Below the pieces are notes generated by a model. That model ran no database searches, was not told where the DNA came from, and worked only from the letters and a program-made list of their open reading frames with translations. 64,000 nucleotides of DNA, from the NCBI GenBank assembly GCA_030144725.1, contig JASKMD010000016.1, forward strand, positions 1,367,349 through 1,431,348. Direction: 5' to 3'. The translations under genes and the position numbers were made by a program. Below, in pieces: positions 1 through 27,600 of the stretch. The stretch's first letter is position 1. Every line of letters starts with the position of its first letter. The DNA comes from Haematococcus lacustris (taxonomy: Eukaryota > Chlorophyta > Chlorophyceae > Chlamydomonadales > Haematococcaceae).

Positions 1-5954
<5,954 letters not shown>

Positions 5955-7250
5955 TCCGCGTCATGTGAACGGTCACTGAAATTCAGGTGTGACGCACATC
6001 ACATGCGCGCTGCGTTGCCGTCACATTGGGGCGTGGCACAAGTTTTGACACACCGAACCAACAGCACTGAACGAACTGCACATGAACTGTGTCATCGGGA
6101 GTAGGAGCCATAGGAGCCCTATGGGGAGGAGTTGGACATGAGGGGTATTGTAGACAAGCTGGGGAAATGCGGGCGATGTGGGCATTGCTGGCTTGTCAGG
6201 CAGCAGCTTTCGGAGGGTTCCATTCAAGTGGAGGCAAGTGTCGAATGTTGCATGTGCAAAGGGGGTTGGGGTCAGCCCCTACCTAACTCTGATGTTGGAA
6301 GGTGCATGTGCAAATGGCGGATTTACCTGGTGTGTTGGGGATCATGGCGGCCCTTGCCATGCATGGTTTTTGCCTGTGTCAGTAGGAGACGAGCAAAGGG
6401 CACCCTTGAGACCACACCCCGCATCTCAATGCACGCCTGCTGCTGAGGGCGCGACGTGTTTTTGCACCCTTGATGTACTCGAGGAAACAGCCATGGTTAG
6501 GCTGGGTTTGTTATGCACACCGCCTTAGCTTTGCTGGTGTTACACTCCGGCCAAATGCATGCCAGCACTGTGCAGTAAATGATGAATGTTGGATGCTATG
6601 TGGGGTCTTTGTGCATGATGTCCGAGTAGCGACGTAGCCTCACTCAGGGCAGCACTGTACATGTGTGTGATAAGCGGCAATGGGTGTAAGTATGAGGGGA
6701 AGATTTCACCTGTAGAGAAGGCTATCGTTGCTTCCCACAACCGCCATCGGCCTGAGATGCACCCTGATCATAACTCAAGGGCAGGGTGCATCTCAGGCCC
6801 GCCCGCCCGCCCGCCCGCCTGCTGTCACCCTCTTGGCCTCATCCTCACTTTTCGTCCTATCCCTCTATGCCTGGCCATCCCCACACTCAGACACGCGCTG
6901 CTAACCCAAAGCCTTTGCCTTCCGTTCAATTTCAGCTCCAGATAATGGCCAAAGCCGGTCCGCCCGCCCCGCCCCGCCTCACCCTCACATGGCTCCTGAG
7001 ACTGTTACACCGCCACTGTGACGGCAGGCTACAGTTGTGGTCACAACATGTGTTTCAGTGTTACATGTGCCCTACACTGCGCTGCACTCTTGGACATACG
7101 CCATGGTCCTCGACACACATGGGGCACAGGCCATGGACAATGCTGGCGCATGGCATGACGTTTTCACCACTGTTGCGATCGCGGCATGGTTCCGGTCTCC
7201 AGGAATGGAGTGTGAGACTGGTTACACTCATCTCGCTCAGGCTACATGAG
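5955..7250. other. Convergent intergenic region with candidate poly(A) signals
   Basis: This lies between the stop codons of the bZIP gene (+) and the GT21 gene (-). TGTAA, the usual green-algal poly(A) signal, occurs on + at 6685-6689. On - it occurs (as TTACA on +) at 7222-7226, 7061-7065 and 7005-7009. I see no convincing gene here. Confidence 0.45.
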
Positions 7251-16760
<9,510 letters not shown>

Positions 16761-16775
16761 GCTGTAGGGTGAAGT

Positions 16776-18220
16776 GCCATTGCCCTTTGGTCGGAGTGCC
16801 CTTTGGGAGTGCCCTTTGGGAGTGCCATTAATGCCCGCCGTGCCACTGAGCGGTGGCTCGCACCGATCAAGCCCCACCTCCAGCACCTGGCAGCAGCAAG
16901 CTCAGCCGGCACCTCCCTGGAGGCCAACCTGAAGCACATCACTGTCACCCTGGCCACCTGGGACGCGGTGTGGGAGGTGTACCTGGACCCCAAGTGGGCA
17001 GAGCAGCGGCTGAGGCTGTACGGAGCCCAGGACCGGACACTGGAGCAGTTCTTCAAGAAGGTGAGGGTGGGTAGGAGAGAGGAAGGTTAAGGGACAGGGA
17101 GGTAGTGGGTTGGTATGAAGTGAGCATGAAGAATATGTCAGCCACCATGTGTGCCTTGTGTGCATGGCTGCAGCTGGAGGAGGAGATGGCGGAGGTGGCC
17201 ATGCAGCGCCATGGGCGTGCCAAGCAGCTGGTGGTCTTCTTTTGCGCAGCTAGCATTGGCACCAGGGGAGGCTGGGGTGCTGATGCGGTGCTGCGGGCCT
17301 GCTGCAAGGTGGTGTGCAGGCCCAGCGGCACAGACCAGCGGCGGGGCAGAGTGGTGCTAGTGGATGAGCACCGCACCACCCGGGTCAGCTCAGCTGTGAA
17401 TGGCCAGCAGCCCTGTGAGAGGCAGCTGAACAAGCGCAGGGCCACCAGGCCTGCAGGCTGGAAGCCCAAAGCAGGGCAGGTGGAACCACGCCTGCTGCGC
17501 CCAGCTTGGAGCCAGCAGCGTGACCAGCCAGTGCAGGGCCTGATGTGGTGCCCTGCAGTGGCCCCACGCAAGCCCCCACAGGCCCCATGCAGCAGCCAGC
17601 AGCCTCAGAGCCAGCAGCGTCAGAGCCAGGGCCCAGCACTCCCCTACCAGCAAAGCGCAGCACGCGCACTGAGGCTGAGCAGGCAGCTAAGCCCAGCCAG
17701 CCCCCAGGGGCCAAGGCAAGGGCAAGGCTGCTAAAGCCAAGCCAGCACCACAGCCGGGCAGGTGGCTGGACAGGGACTGCAACGCAGCGCTGAACATGCA
17801 GCGCATTGGGGAGAGCAAGTGGCGCCCACTGGAGCTGTGCTTCTGGCCAGAGCAGGGGAAGCTGCCAGACAAGGGCAAGGAGTACCCAGGCGTGGGGCAC
17901 AAGCGGCTGCGAGACAAGCCACCGAACGCCACGCAGCAGCAGCCTGCTGAGGCACAGTAGTGTGTGTCCCCCCCCCCCCACTTGAAGCTGTCATCAGGTT
18001 ACAATTAGTGCATGTTTTGTCATGCCAACTCTATGCATAGCCCTGTCACAGGGGTCAGGCAATGCTGTAGGTGGTAGGCGACCGTGACCATGTGTATGCC
18101 ATGTGTAGGCCATGTGCATGCCATGCGATGGGAACTCCACACAGACAAAAACACTGTTTGGTAGTGGTTCACAATTAGTGTGTTCGACTGCAATGAAGGC
18201 TCAAGGTTGAGGGCCAAGGT
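16776..18220 (+). mobile_element. Fanzor/TnpB-like element, copy 1, decayed
   Basis: The element is bounded by a 15-bp exact direct repeat, GCTGTAGGGTGAAGT, at 16761-16775 and 18221-18235. It holds a broken Fanzor/TnpB-like coding region (16803-17960) and about 260 bp of 3' non-coding sequence. That 3' sequence recurs next to copy 2 and alone at 28138-28345. Its limits come from the direct repeat and from where homology to the solo copy stops. TnpB-type elements of the IS605/IS607 kind are not expected to leave a 15-bp duplication, so the repeat may have another origin. Confidence 0.6.
16803..17960 (+). pseudogene. Fanzor/TnpB-like RNA-guided nuclease remnant, copy 1
   Basis: Exon-like blocks run from about 16803 to 17060 and from 17174 on, with a clean GT-AG intron between. 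Visible motifs: LVVFFCAASIG, then VVLVDEHRTT (VDE, RuvC-II-like), then LDRDCNAALNM (RuvC-III-like DRD-x-NAA), ending at TAG 17958-17960. The VDE-RT and DRD-x-NAA pair is the signature of TnpB and Fanzor proteins. Reading frame is lost twice: the block to about 17590 is in frame 2, about 17590-17710 continues in frame 1, and the DRD block is in frame 3. The zinc-ribbon cysteines expected after VDE-RT are mostly absent. RuvC-I was not found upstream. I read this as a pseudogene. The family call rests on these motifs and on two related copies in the window. Confidence 0.65.
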
Positions 18221-18222
18221 GC
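17961..18222 (+). other. Conserved 3' non-coding end of the Fanzor-like element (candidate guide-RNA region)
   Basis: Starting just after the TAG stop, this is colinear with the sequence downstream of copy 2 (57288 down to 57130 on the minus strand). It also matches the solo segment 28138-28345 in reverse orientation. Shared blocks include a CATTAGTGCATG-type block, GTCATGCCA, AGGGGTCAGGCAAT and a CATGTGCAT...CTCCACACAG block. No ORF is conserved across it. In TnpB/Fanzor elements the guide (omega) RNA lies at this position, so a structured RNA is a reasonable but untested reading. Confidence 0.4.
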
Positions 18223-18235
18223 TGTAGGGTGAAGT

Positions 18236-18636
18236 CGTGAGGTATAATGCTCCAGCCTTTCATGTCTTTGCCAGCTACAGCCTTGCTGCAGACATCAGCT
18301 GCGCCAGTTGAGACCTACTTGTGGGGGTGACACTGGTGGCAAAAGCATAGTGGGCTGGGCCACAGCTCTGCTGGCTTGCTGCAGCCTTTCCCGCCTGCGC
18401 ATGCTACCTGCCAGCGCCCAGCCAATAGCCAGTGTTAAGGCCACTAACGTGCCTTGGACCTGAACGGGCATCTTTATTGTTAGATGTGCGGCGAGGGCAT
18501 GGAAAGCATGGAAGTGCAGGACCTACATAGATGAACAGGTTAAGGTGTGCAACAGCGTGCGCACGTTGCATGCCTCCAATGGACTGCCAATACATGTCAA
18601 AGCTTAGTTGACGTTTGTTCCTGACGGCGTCGACAG
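18236..18636. other. Region before the first resolved PDE exon
   Basis: No convincing exon is visible. The upstream part of the phosphodiesterase gene (start codon, 5' UTR) should lie here or inside the flanking element. A short ATG frame at about 18484 stops after 16 codons. Confidence 0.3.
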
Positions 18637-21600
18637 GACAGCATCGCTCAGGATCGCATCTCTGTCGAAGAAAAGCAGGAAGAAGAAGGAAAAGCTGAGG
18701 ATATCAGGGGAGACGCTGGCATCGGGAGCGGAGGAGGGGACGGCGATTGCAGGAGTCGAAGCGGGGCCCCGTCTGTAGTAAACCGCCGCAACGGCCTGGC
18801 CAGCCAGCCTACGGTAAATGGTTCTCTCCTAGCTGCCGGGAAAGACGCCTTGCAGCTTCACAAGACACACCCCGCTTTCACGTTTGCACGGCATGTGTGG
18901 CCATTATTGATCATCCTCTATCGAGCCGATGCGATAGCTGTTTGACGAAAGCGAATGTGATGCATCGCAGGCACGTCGAGTTGACTCAGTCTTTCTAAGT
19001 AAACAGAATTGTCATTAAGTGCACCTTAGCCGCAAGACCCGTGCTTGCATACGTACGGGTTCACTGTGGAGCCAAGAACAAAAATATTCTATGGACGACA
19101 GCTTAAGTCTCACCGCACCTTCCTCCAATGCAGCTGTCCTTAGGCTTCCCATCCAGGAAGGACTATTATGGGTGGGTGACAGCAGTTTGGCAGCATCAGC
19201 CGAAGTGAGGACAGCTGCAATAACCAGGGAATGTTTGGCCCAGCCAAAAACTTTGCTGGGGGGCCTAGGGTCATGCTAAGCTGGCAGTGCAGCCTAGCAC
19301 AGGCCAACCACAATGCGTACAAGCCGCACGCATGCCCATGCCAACCAATTTCACGAAGCGATTAATTGGAGGTGGCAAAATTCCACAGAGGATTGAACAT
19401 GGAGGTGAAGGGTGGCGCTTAGGGCAGAAGCCGCAGTTTCCAAGACAGCAAGCTGAGTTGCTTGCAGGAAACCGAGTTTTCTCCCTCTGGCATGTTTGCT
19501 TTTAGCAACCTGGACAACGCATTGCAGCACCAGCCGCAGTTTTCTGCGGATGCATCCAGAGGCGCAGGGACTGAGGAGGATGAGGAGGATGAAGAGCCAG
19601 ACATGCGCCCCGCAGGTAAGGGCCTGGGCCCACTGCAGCTGCTGTTGTACCCACTGCCGCACCCGCTCCATGTATGGTTGCTTCACCGGTTGAAAGGCCG
19701 TAGTTGTGTTGAGAGTGCACAGACACAGAGCAGCCGCTGCTCCTCGTCTGCCAGCTCGCCATAGGCCAGGTAGTTGGGTTGTGGCTGTCAGCTTGCAGGA
19801 ATCACAGGTGGTCAGCAGTGGGTGGCTCAGCCCCAGGTGGCCCTGCGTGGTATGGCTTGACAAACGTGGCATCCCTACAGGGTAGGTGGGTTAGGACCCT
19901 CAGCCTGCAGGAGTCACAGGGCAGCCAGGGGTGGTGATCAGCAGTTGAGGTGTGACCTTGGGGGACCTAGTATAGATTTCATCTTGTGACCCCCAGCCTG
20001 CTCCAAGGGAAAGCAACTCAAGAGTGTGCAGTAACAGGATTAAGCAGTCGTCAGCCTGGTATGCAAACATGCTGTCAGCAGATTGTCCTTGACAATGATC
20101 CTGGCATCCAACAGTACACAACCTGAGAGTGTGCAAGTGCAGGATGCTGGTGTGCCGATGCCGCCCACCATCAGCTGCTCAGCGCTGTTCCAGGCCTGTG
20201 CCAGGCTGCTGGCCAAGCCATGCCATGTCATGACCAGCAGGGATAGACAAGTCACAAGGCAGCCAGGGTGTGGTGATCAGCAGTGGGTGGCTCTGCCCGG
20301 GGTGGCCCTGCGTGGTATGGCTTGTCAATCGTGGCATCTCTTATAGTGGGAGCAGACCATGCTCCAGGCGGAAGCTCCTCCCTTACATGCACGCCCCTTT
20401 CCATTTTGGGTGGTATGGCTTGACAACTGTGGCATCCCCACAGAGGCGCACTGCACACTACTACAGACGGCATTTGAAGGGGAAGGGGTTGTGCTGCTGC
20501 TGGTGGCTCAGACGGCAGATAGCCGGATGCCATGATACAGTCTCAATGATGGTATCACGATGGTGATGGCTGTGTTAAAGATGTGCCTACACACCATCAT
20601 ACTCACTCTGCCCTGCTGCTGCTCTGCTTGCCGACATTGACACTGACGCTGACGTCAGCCTCAACACTAGCCCTCACCCCTCCTAAACAACTTGCCACAC
20701 TCGCCCTGCCCTGCCGCTGCTCTGTAGACCTGCTTCTGGACATGCTGACCCAACTGCTGGAGGGCCACAGGCCGGAGATGGAGGACGTGGTGAAGCTGAG
20801 GGGGGTGCTGCGCGATAGCCTGGCAGGCAGCAGGCCAGAGCTGCTGTTCCAGCCCTTGCCCCAGCGGCTACAAATGGACACCCTGCTAATGGATGTAAGC
20901 CGGCTCAGTGCCATGTTTTGCAATCGCCACCTTGTACTCCGCAGGCACTGCCTCCTGTGCCTGCTCTTGCTCCTGTGCTTACACCTGTACCTTTCTCCTG
21001 TGCTTGCTCTTGTGCCGGCTCCTGCTCCTATGCCTGCACCTGTTCCCTGTGCCTGTGCCTGCTCCTGCTCCTATGCCTGCACCTGTTCCCTGTGCCTGTG
21101 CCTGCTCCTGCTCCTATGCCTGCACCTGTTCCCTGTGCCTGTGCCTGCTCCTGCTCCTATGCCTGCACCTGTTCCCTGTGCCTGCTCCTGCTCCTGTGCC
21201 TGTGCCTGGTCCCCAGCCTTCTCGGCCTCCCATCCACCTTCATGCATGTGTTGGTCGCAGAAAGAAGTCGAGCAGGACCTGTTGGGGCGGGTGCTGGGCC
21301 AAAAGCTCCCTTCATCGCACAAAACCCCAGGGACATCCATGTCACAGCTTCGCCCCAGCTCGCCCCACACCTGGGCAGGGGGTGGCAACAGCAGCAGCAG
21401 CACAGTCAGCATGCCACGCCAGACGCTGTCTGGGCAGCAGGGGAGTGGCCTGCCTGACATTAGGGAAGAGACTGACAGCATGGACACCCTAACCTCGCCA
21501 CGGCAGACACCTGCAGGGTGAGGCAGCCAGCAGGGCAGTGGCTGGCCCTTGTCACCACCACTGCCTGCTCTGGCACCCTGTCAGTGTTGCAGTCTGCTGT

Positions 21601-24600
21601 CGCACTGGCACTGGCCCAGCAGCAGCAATCGGATGGTGCAGTCTGCTCTGGCAAAAGATCGGCAATGGGTGCGGTGTTGTCGGGGTGCGGAGGTCAGGCG
21701 GAACAGCTGACCTGACCTACAGGCCCCCTGCCCCCTGCCCTGCCCTGCCCTGCCCTGCCCTGCCCTGCCCTGCCCTGCCCTATTGCCCTTTTGACCTAAT
21801 CTGCTTCCCTGTGATGCTCAATATGCTGTCCAGTCGTCATCATCACCATCGTCAGTACATGGCATGCGCATGTCTGCGTTGCTGCAGCACACATATTATA
21901 GCCATAGTCTCCATATGTCGTCATGCTCGCTTGTTGCGGGCACGCCATGCCTCAAGGTTCAGGCAGCGATGCCAGTACTGACCAGCACCGAGGCCTACAG
22001 CCGTACTGCCAGGTGCCACATGTACCCTGACCTCAGGCCTGCCCAACGCCCTAACAGCCTGGTCAGCCTGGCTAATTACCCCAATTACCCCATGGGTCAT
22101 GCAGCAGACACCAGCTGCTTCACAGTTCACCTGGTGCTGTTGCAAGAGTGGACTGCCTCAATGATACGCCTGGCTGCCCACCAGCCAAGCTGACTCCTTG
22201 AGTGCATGCTGCAGTGCCTCGCCTGCCTGGTGGTTGTCTGGTGCAGAGCCCTCCCGACAAGTCTGTCATGCATCCATACCTGTTACCGCGTCATCATCGC
22301 CTGCCCTGCCCTGCGCTGTACTGTGTGCTGGACGTTGCGCTGTATCATGCCATGTGTGCGGCCATGCTGTGCGCCGTGTGCAACCGCCTGGCCTGCCCTG
22401 GTTGCCCGCAGAGAGGTTGGCCACCCTGGCCATGCCTGCCCTGCCCTGCACAAGGTGCTGTATGAGCTGTGTTATGCCATGTGTGCGGCCAAGTTGTGTC
22501 GTGACCCGCAGACCCAGCCTGCCTGCCAGCCTGCCCTGCCCTGCCCTGCTCTGCTCTGCCCTGCCCCGCCCTGTGCTGCATCATGTGTGCCGTGTCATGC
22601 CTCGTGTGTGACCACGCTGTGCCTATTGAGTATCCCGCAGACTCGGGCTGCCAGGCAGCGTGAACGACACCTTCCCGGGGCTGCGGGCCACCCTGCAGCA
22701 GCTCACCATGGACTTCAGCTTTCTGGACGGTGAGCCCTACAGATCCAGGTCCCATGTCCAGTGTGAGGCATGGCCCTGCCCCTGTCCTCCAAATCCCACT
22801 CCTCTGGAAGCATTGGCGACTGCTTGTGGCCTCCTGTAGCTACCACTGGCAGGCAGCAGGGGCATCCACCCAGGCCAGGCCCTTCTCCACCCTGAGCCAA
22901 AGGGGTGTAGTATGCAGAGCAAACACGCCCATTGGCACAACAAACACTTAGTGGTTGGCAGCATACCGTCAGGGAGTTGCATTGCACCCTCACCATCATG
23001 GTCAGGCCAGCGGCTGTGCCTGTGGCGCTATATATCATGGCCACATCACATGCAGTCATCATGCAGAGGGTCGCAGGCAGTGCGCAGAGCAAACACACCC
23101 ATGATATTGACAGTTTTTTCTTTCTTCGTTCGCCCACTTGCCTTGTATACCATACCAAATGACATGCCCAGGTATCAGCTCTCAAATCCATAGTTCGGTC
23201 TTAGCTCCATAGCTCAGGTTTTTCCTACTAGGCAAGAACTGCGGTCAAAGGTCGCTGTTCACAATGCAGTCCTCAAAGCGGCCATATCATAACGAGCTCT
23301 GGAAGTTTGTGAATCATAGCAAATGCTAACAAGAGCGTTGATCTAAAGTACACTGGATCATAACCACCACTCAGCTGTCACAGATGCCACTCAGGAAGCA
23401 GCCACCCTACACCCTGTGAGGAACTGTGGGAGACTTAGGGACACTAAGGGAGACTTAGGGACACTTAGGGAGAGCAGCAATGCAGCCTACACCCCACCCT
23501 CATCGCTGTCCCCAGCAAGCAGCCCTAGGTTCGTCAGACCTTCTCAGGACCTTCTGAGGATGTCCAGGCATGCAGGGTGCATGCTGCAAAGCCTTTGACT
23601 TGGTTGGCTGCAGAAATGTCAACTGAAAAATGCAAAGGGGTGGTTGCCGTGAAGCAACGATGACGATGCGGATGAGCTGACTTGGCTTGCCTTGACAACT
23701 CATGGGTCCTACCACATAGGATGACTACGTGAATGACTCGACAGCACATTGCTCTTCCCTCTGTTGTTTCTTGCAATGCCGCATGCTTTGGCCTCCTGCT
23801 TCGGCCTCACCAGTGATGAGCATGAAGCATGTAGGTGTGAAGGGGCTTGACAACAGAATTCAGATCAGGCCCATGCTGACCCCTCCCCTCCCCTCCCCGT
23901 ACCAACCTGCATGGCCTCATCCTGCTACAGCCAATGGCTTGCTTACCTTGCTTACTGTTCTGCCTGCCGTGCTCCTCACCATGCAGGCGTGTCTGAGGTC
24001 AGTCAGGCCCCACCGCTGGCCGCAAAGCCCTTGGCGCCGCCCACCTCGCGTACCCTTAGCAACAGCGGCCGCAACTCCCAAGGTGGCAGGTGAGGTCAAA
24101 TGGCAGCAACAGAGGCACAAGCGCTGAGGGGTTAGGGTGCTGGAGGGTGAACAGCGTTCAAGGGTGAAAACAAAAACAAGACAGGGAGATGGAGGCAGTC
24201 GGGCTTGACAACCTGAAGACCTGAACAGACCTGAACAACCTGAACAACCTGAGGCAGTCGGGCTTGACAACCTGAAGACCTGAACAGACCTGAACAACCT
24301 GAACAACCTGAGGCAGTCGGGCTTGACAACCTGAACAACCTGAAGACCTGAAGACCTGAAGAAAGTTGCTGCCTGGCAATGGCTACCATGCCCTTGCGTG
24401 CATGAGCATCTACAGCTTGAGGCTCATGTCCAGACAGGTTGTGCACTTGACACTGACAGCATAGCAACAGTAGATCTACACTTCTTTTTCTCTCTCCCTT
24501 TCTCTATCCATTGCTGCACAATGTACACACAGCCCCGTACTGGCCATCCCACTGCGCCCACCTGCTGCGTGGTGCTGCGCAGTGCGTCCCTCCAGACCCC

Positions 24601-27600
24601 TGCCCGCAGTGTGCCTCCAGCTGAACTGGCGGTGCTGCCAGCGCTGCAAGCTCGCTGCTCAATAGGCCAAGGGCCTGGCAGGCTGGCCCCTAAACGACAC
24701 AGTGGGGGCCAAGTGACTGGGAGCAGCCCAGGGGCTGCCTCAGGGCCCTTCACCAGCAGGGGCAGCTCCAGCTCCGCCACCCTTGCCCAGCAGCAGCTCT
24801 GGCCTGGCCTCCCCACGCCTGCAGGCACCAGCTCGAGGATCACACCCGTGCGCATCCCGTTGGGCATGCAGCCTCCCATGCACGCTACTGTGCTAGGTCC
24901 CCTGGGTCAGCCAGCTGATCTCAACCCAGAGACGGCAGACCCCACCATGCGATTGCTCATGCCAGCCAGGGAATCCACTGCTGAGTCAACATGCAGCGCA
25001 GGACCGCTGCCACTGTGGGCTGAACACCTGGTGGTTGGGCAGCCACCGGCAGAGCCTGGTTCTCTTGTTGGACCTAGCTCAGACTTAGTCTCCGTGGTCC
25101 CTGGGGCTGCAGGCACAGGGCTGCCAACTCGGAGCCAGGGTGCCACCTGCAGGCTGCAGCAGCCCCATGAGCAGCAGCCCCTCCTTGCAGCAGAGGAGGA
25201 TGGGGAGCAACATGGGGCCACGCCATTGGCCATGACAGCTGCACCTGTGCACGGGGCGGGTGCCCCAGCTGCTGTTGGTGCCAGGCTGCCTCGGCCCTGT
25301 AGCTTCACCCACTCTGCAGACCCATGGCAGGACTCCCTGCCTAACTCCAGCAGTGCTGTGAGTGTGACAGCTCATTCCAGTCACACTTTGCATCCCGGTG
25401 CTGCTGCCTCACAGTCCCCTGCAGGCGATGCTTCCCCAGGCCTGCCCCAGGCAGCCACCTCCCTCTCCTCCCCCCTGCAGCACCGCACAGGCGCTGTGCC
25501 TCCCAGCACTGCCCAGAGCTTGTCAGGCAAGCTGTCTGGCAAGATGCTGAAGTTTATCAAGCGCAGCTTGTCCAAACTCAGCTCCCCGCCTCAGCGCCCG
25601 CCACGGTTGCGCTGGTCAAAGACAGGGCCGCTGCAGGACTCATCCGTTCATGGCAGAGTCCACTCCACTCTCAGCGTTGGCTACAGCGAGGCAAGGGCAC
25701 AGCAGCTAGAAAGGTAAGGGCTTGGCACAGACTTCGTTGTGCCCAGCCCCATGCCCACCTCCTGCCCACTGTTTTCCCTGGTAGTGAGGCAGGCTGTGCG
25801 TCTCGCTAGCTACTGCCCTCTCACTTGTACACATGTACACCACTACCTCCACCACTGCCACTGGATTGTTGAGGCACACTGGCCGCTGTCGCCCACACCC
25901 TCCTCATCAGGACTATCAGCACCTGCTCACAATCAGCCTGCTGCCAGCCTCCTGCATGTGCCATGCGGGTGAACACTCATGCCAGCCACCTGCATGTGCC
26001 ATGTGGGTCAACACCCCTACTGGGTTGTTGAGCCAAGCTGGCCGTTGTCGCCACCACCCACCTCCAAGTGTCAGGTGCTAATGGTCCTGAGCCGGGGGAA
26101 GCACCCTGCATGTGTCATGTGGGTCAACACCATCGTCTGCAGGGAGCCTGGACCCAGCCCTCTCCCCAGCGCCCCCACCCCTCCATGGGTCTCCTTTTCC
26201 AGCGTCAACCCCCTGTTCCAGGCTCCCCAGGCTAGCTTTAGCACAGCATGCTGCACTACAGCCTCTGAGGACCTGACCACCAAGGATGTCACTGACTGCT
26301 CAGCCCCTGGCACCGCCGTATGCAGAGCGGCAGGTAACCAGGCTGCCATACCACCCAGCCCTCACGGCCAGGAGGCAGGGGCTGTGGAGGGAGCCCTGCA
26401 GAGTATCGCTGGCTCGCAGCCTGTCAGGGCGGAGGCCAGTGGGCAGGACAGCAGCAGGCGCTCTGCTGAGCCGTGGCCTGCAAGCAATGTGAAGGAGCAG
26501 GTGGGCGGGCTGGGCCAGGGGTGACAGGAGCATGTAGGCGGGCTGGAGCAGGGGTGACCGGCAATTGGTTTAAAACAGTTATGTATCAGGAGTACTTGTG
26601 TGGAAAATATGTGACAATTGTTACTTCTAAGATACCATACTATCCTTTCTAATTCATGTTTACAACACGTAACTTGGGGTCTCACAAACTCATGAACAAT
26701 TAATTAATGTTGGTTTGGTCTCAATGGCAAATTAATCAAACAATTACAGGACTCTGTTTGGCCCTGCTGCCTGGCCCTGCTGCCTGGCCCTGCTGCCTGG
26801 CCCTGCTGCCCCTTCTGACGTATGCCCAGGTGCCCTCCTGAGCCATCATGCAGGGGGCCTGACTGCCTGATGACTGCCCCAGCCTGATGACTGCCCTGGC
26901 TGCCTGGCCTGCCCTTCCCCTGCCTTCTCCTACCATCATGCACCTGATCAACAGTAGGCCGACCTGACTGCCACCTGACTTCTACCTGACTGCTTCCTGA
27001 CTCCTACCTGCCCCCGAGTCTTTGCACCACCATCATTTGCCTGGGCTGGGTGACCAAGGGAAGAGTCTGTGAAAGCCTGGCTAGGGAGACACAGCAGTCG
27101 GCTGACCTGACTGCTACCTGCTACATGCTTGCCTGCAGTTCATGCTGCAAGGTGATGCCGCAGCTCACTGCTCTCCCACCACCGACAGCATCAGCAGGCC
27201 AGGCAGGGGCAGGCCAGGCGCTAGGCCAGACATGCCGGGCCTCTCCTTTGCTGTTTCACCATCCGCTCCGCTCTATAAACACAGTGGCCCTTCCAGTCAG
27301 TCAGCCAACCCCCTGAACAGCAGCAGCTCACACAGCCGGTATGGCGCCATCCTGGAGCGCGCCGCGAGGTTTGCCGCCGGTGAACCTCCTCCTGCCTCCC
27401 TCTCTCCCAACAGGGCTTCCCCAGACAACCTACTGCAGCTCGGCAGCCTGAGAACCAGCAGCTCCACCTCCAGTGGCCACAGCGCCAGGGCAGCTGCTGG
27501 CATTGCACTCCCGCCACCCCTCGCAGGCCGGAGGGCCAGTGCTAGCAGCTGCTACGCACCTCTACCTGCCCGTCCTGTGTTCATGCTGGGCAACGCAGGC

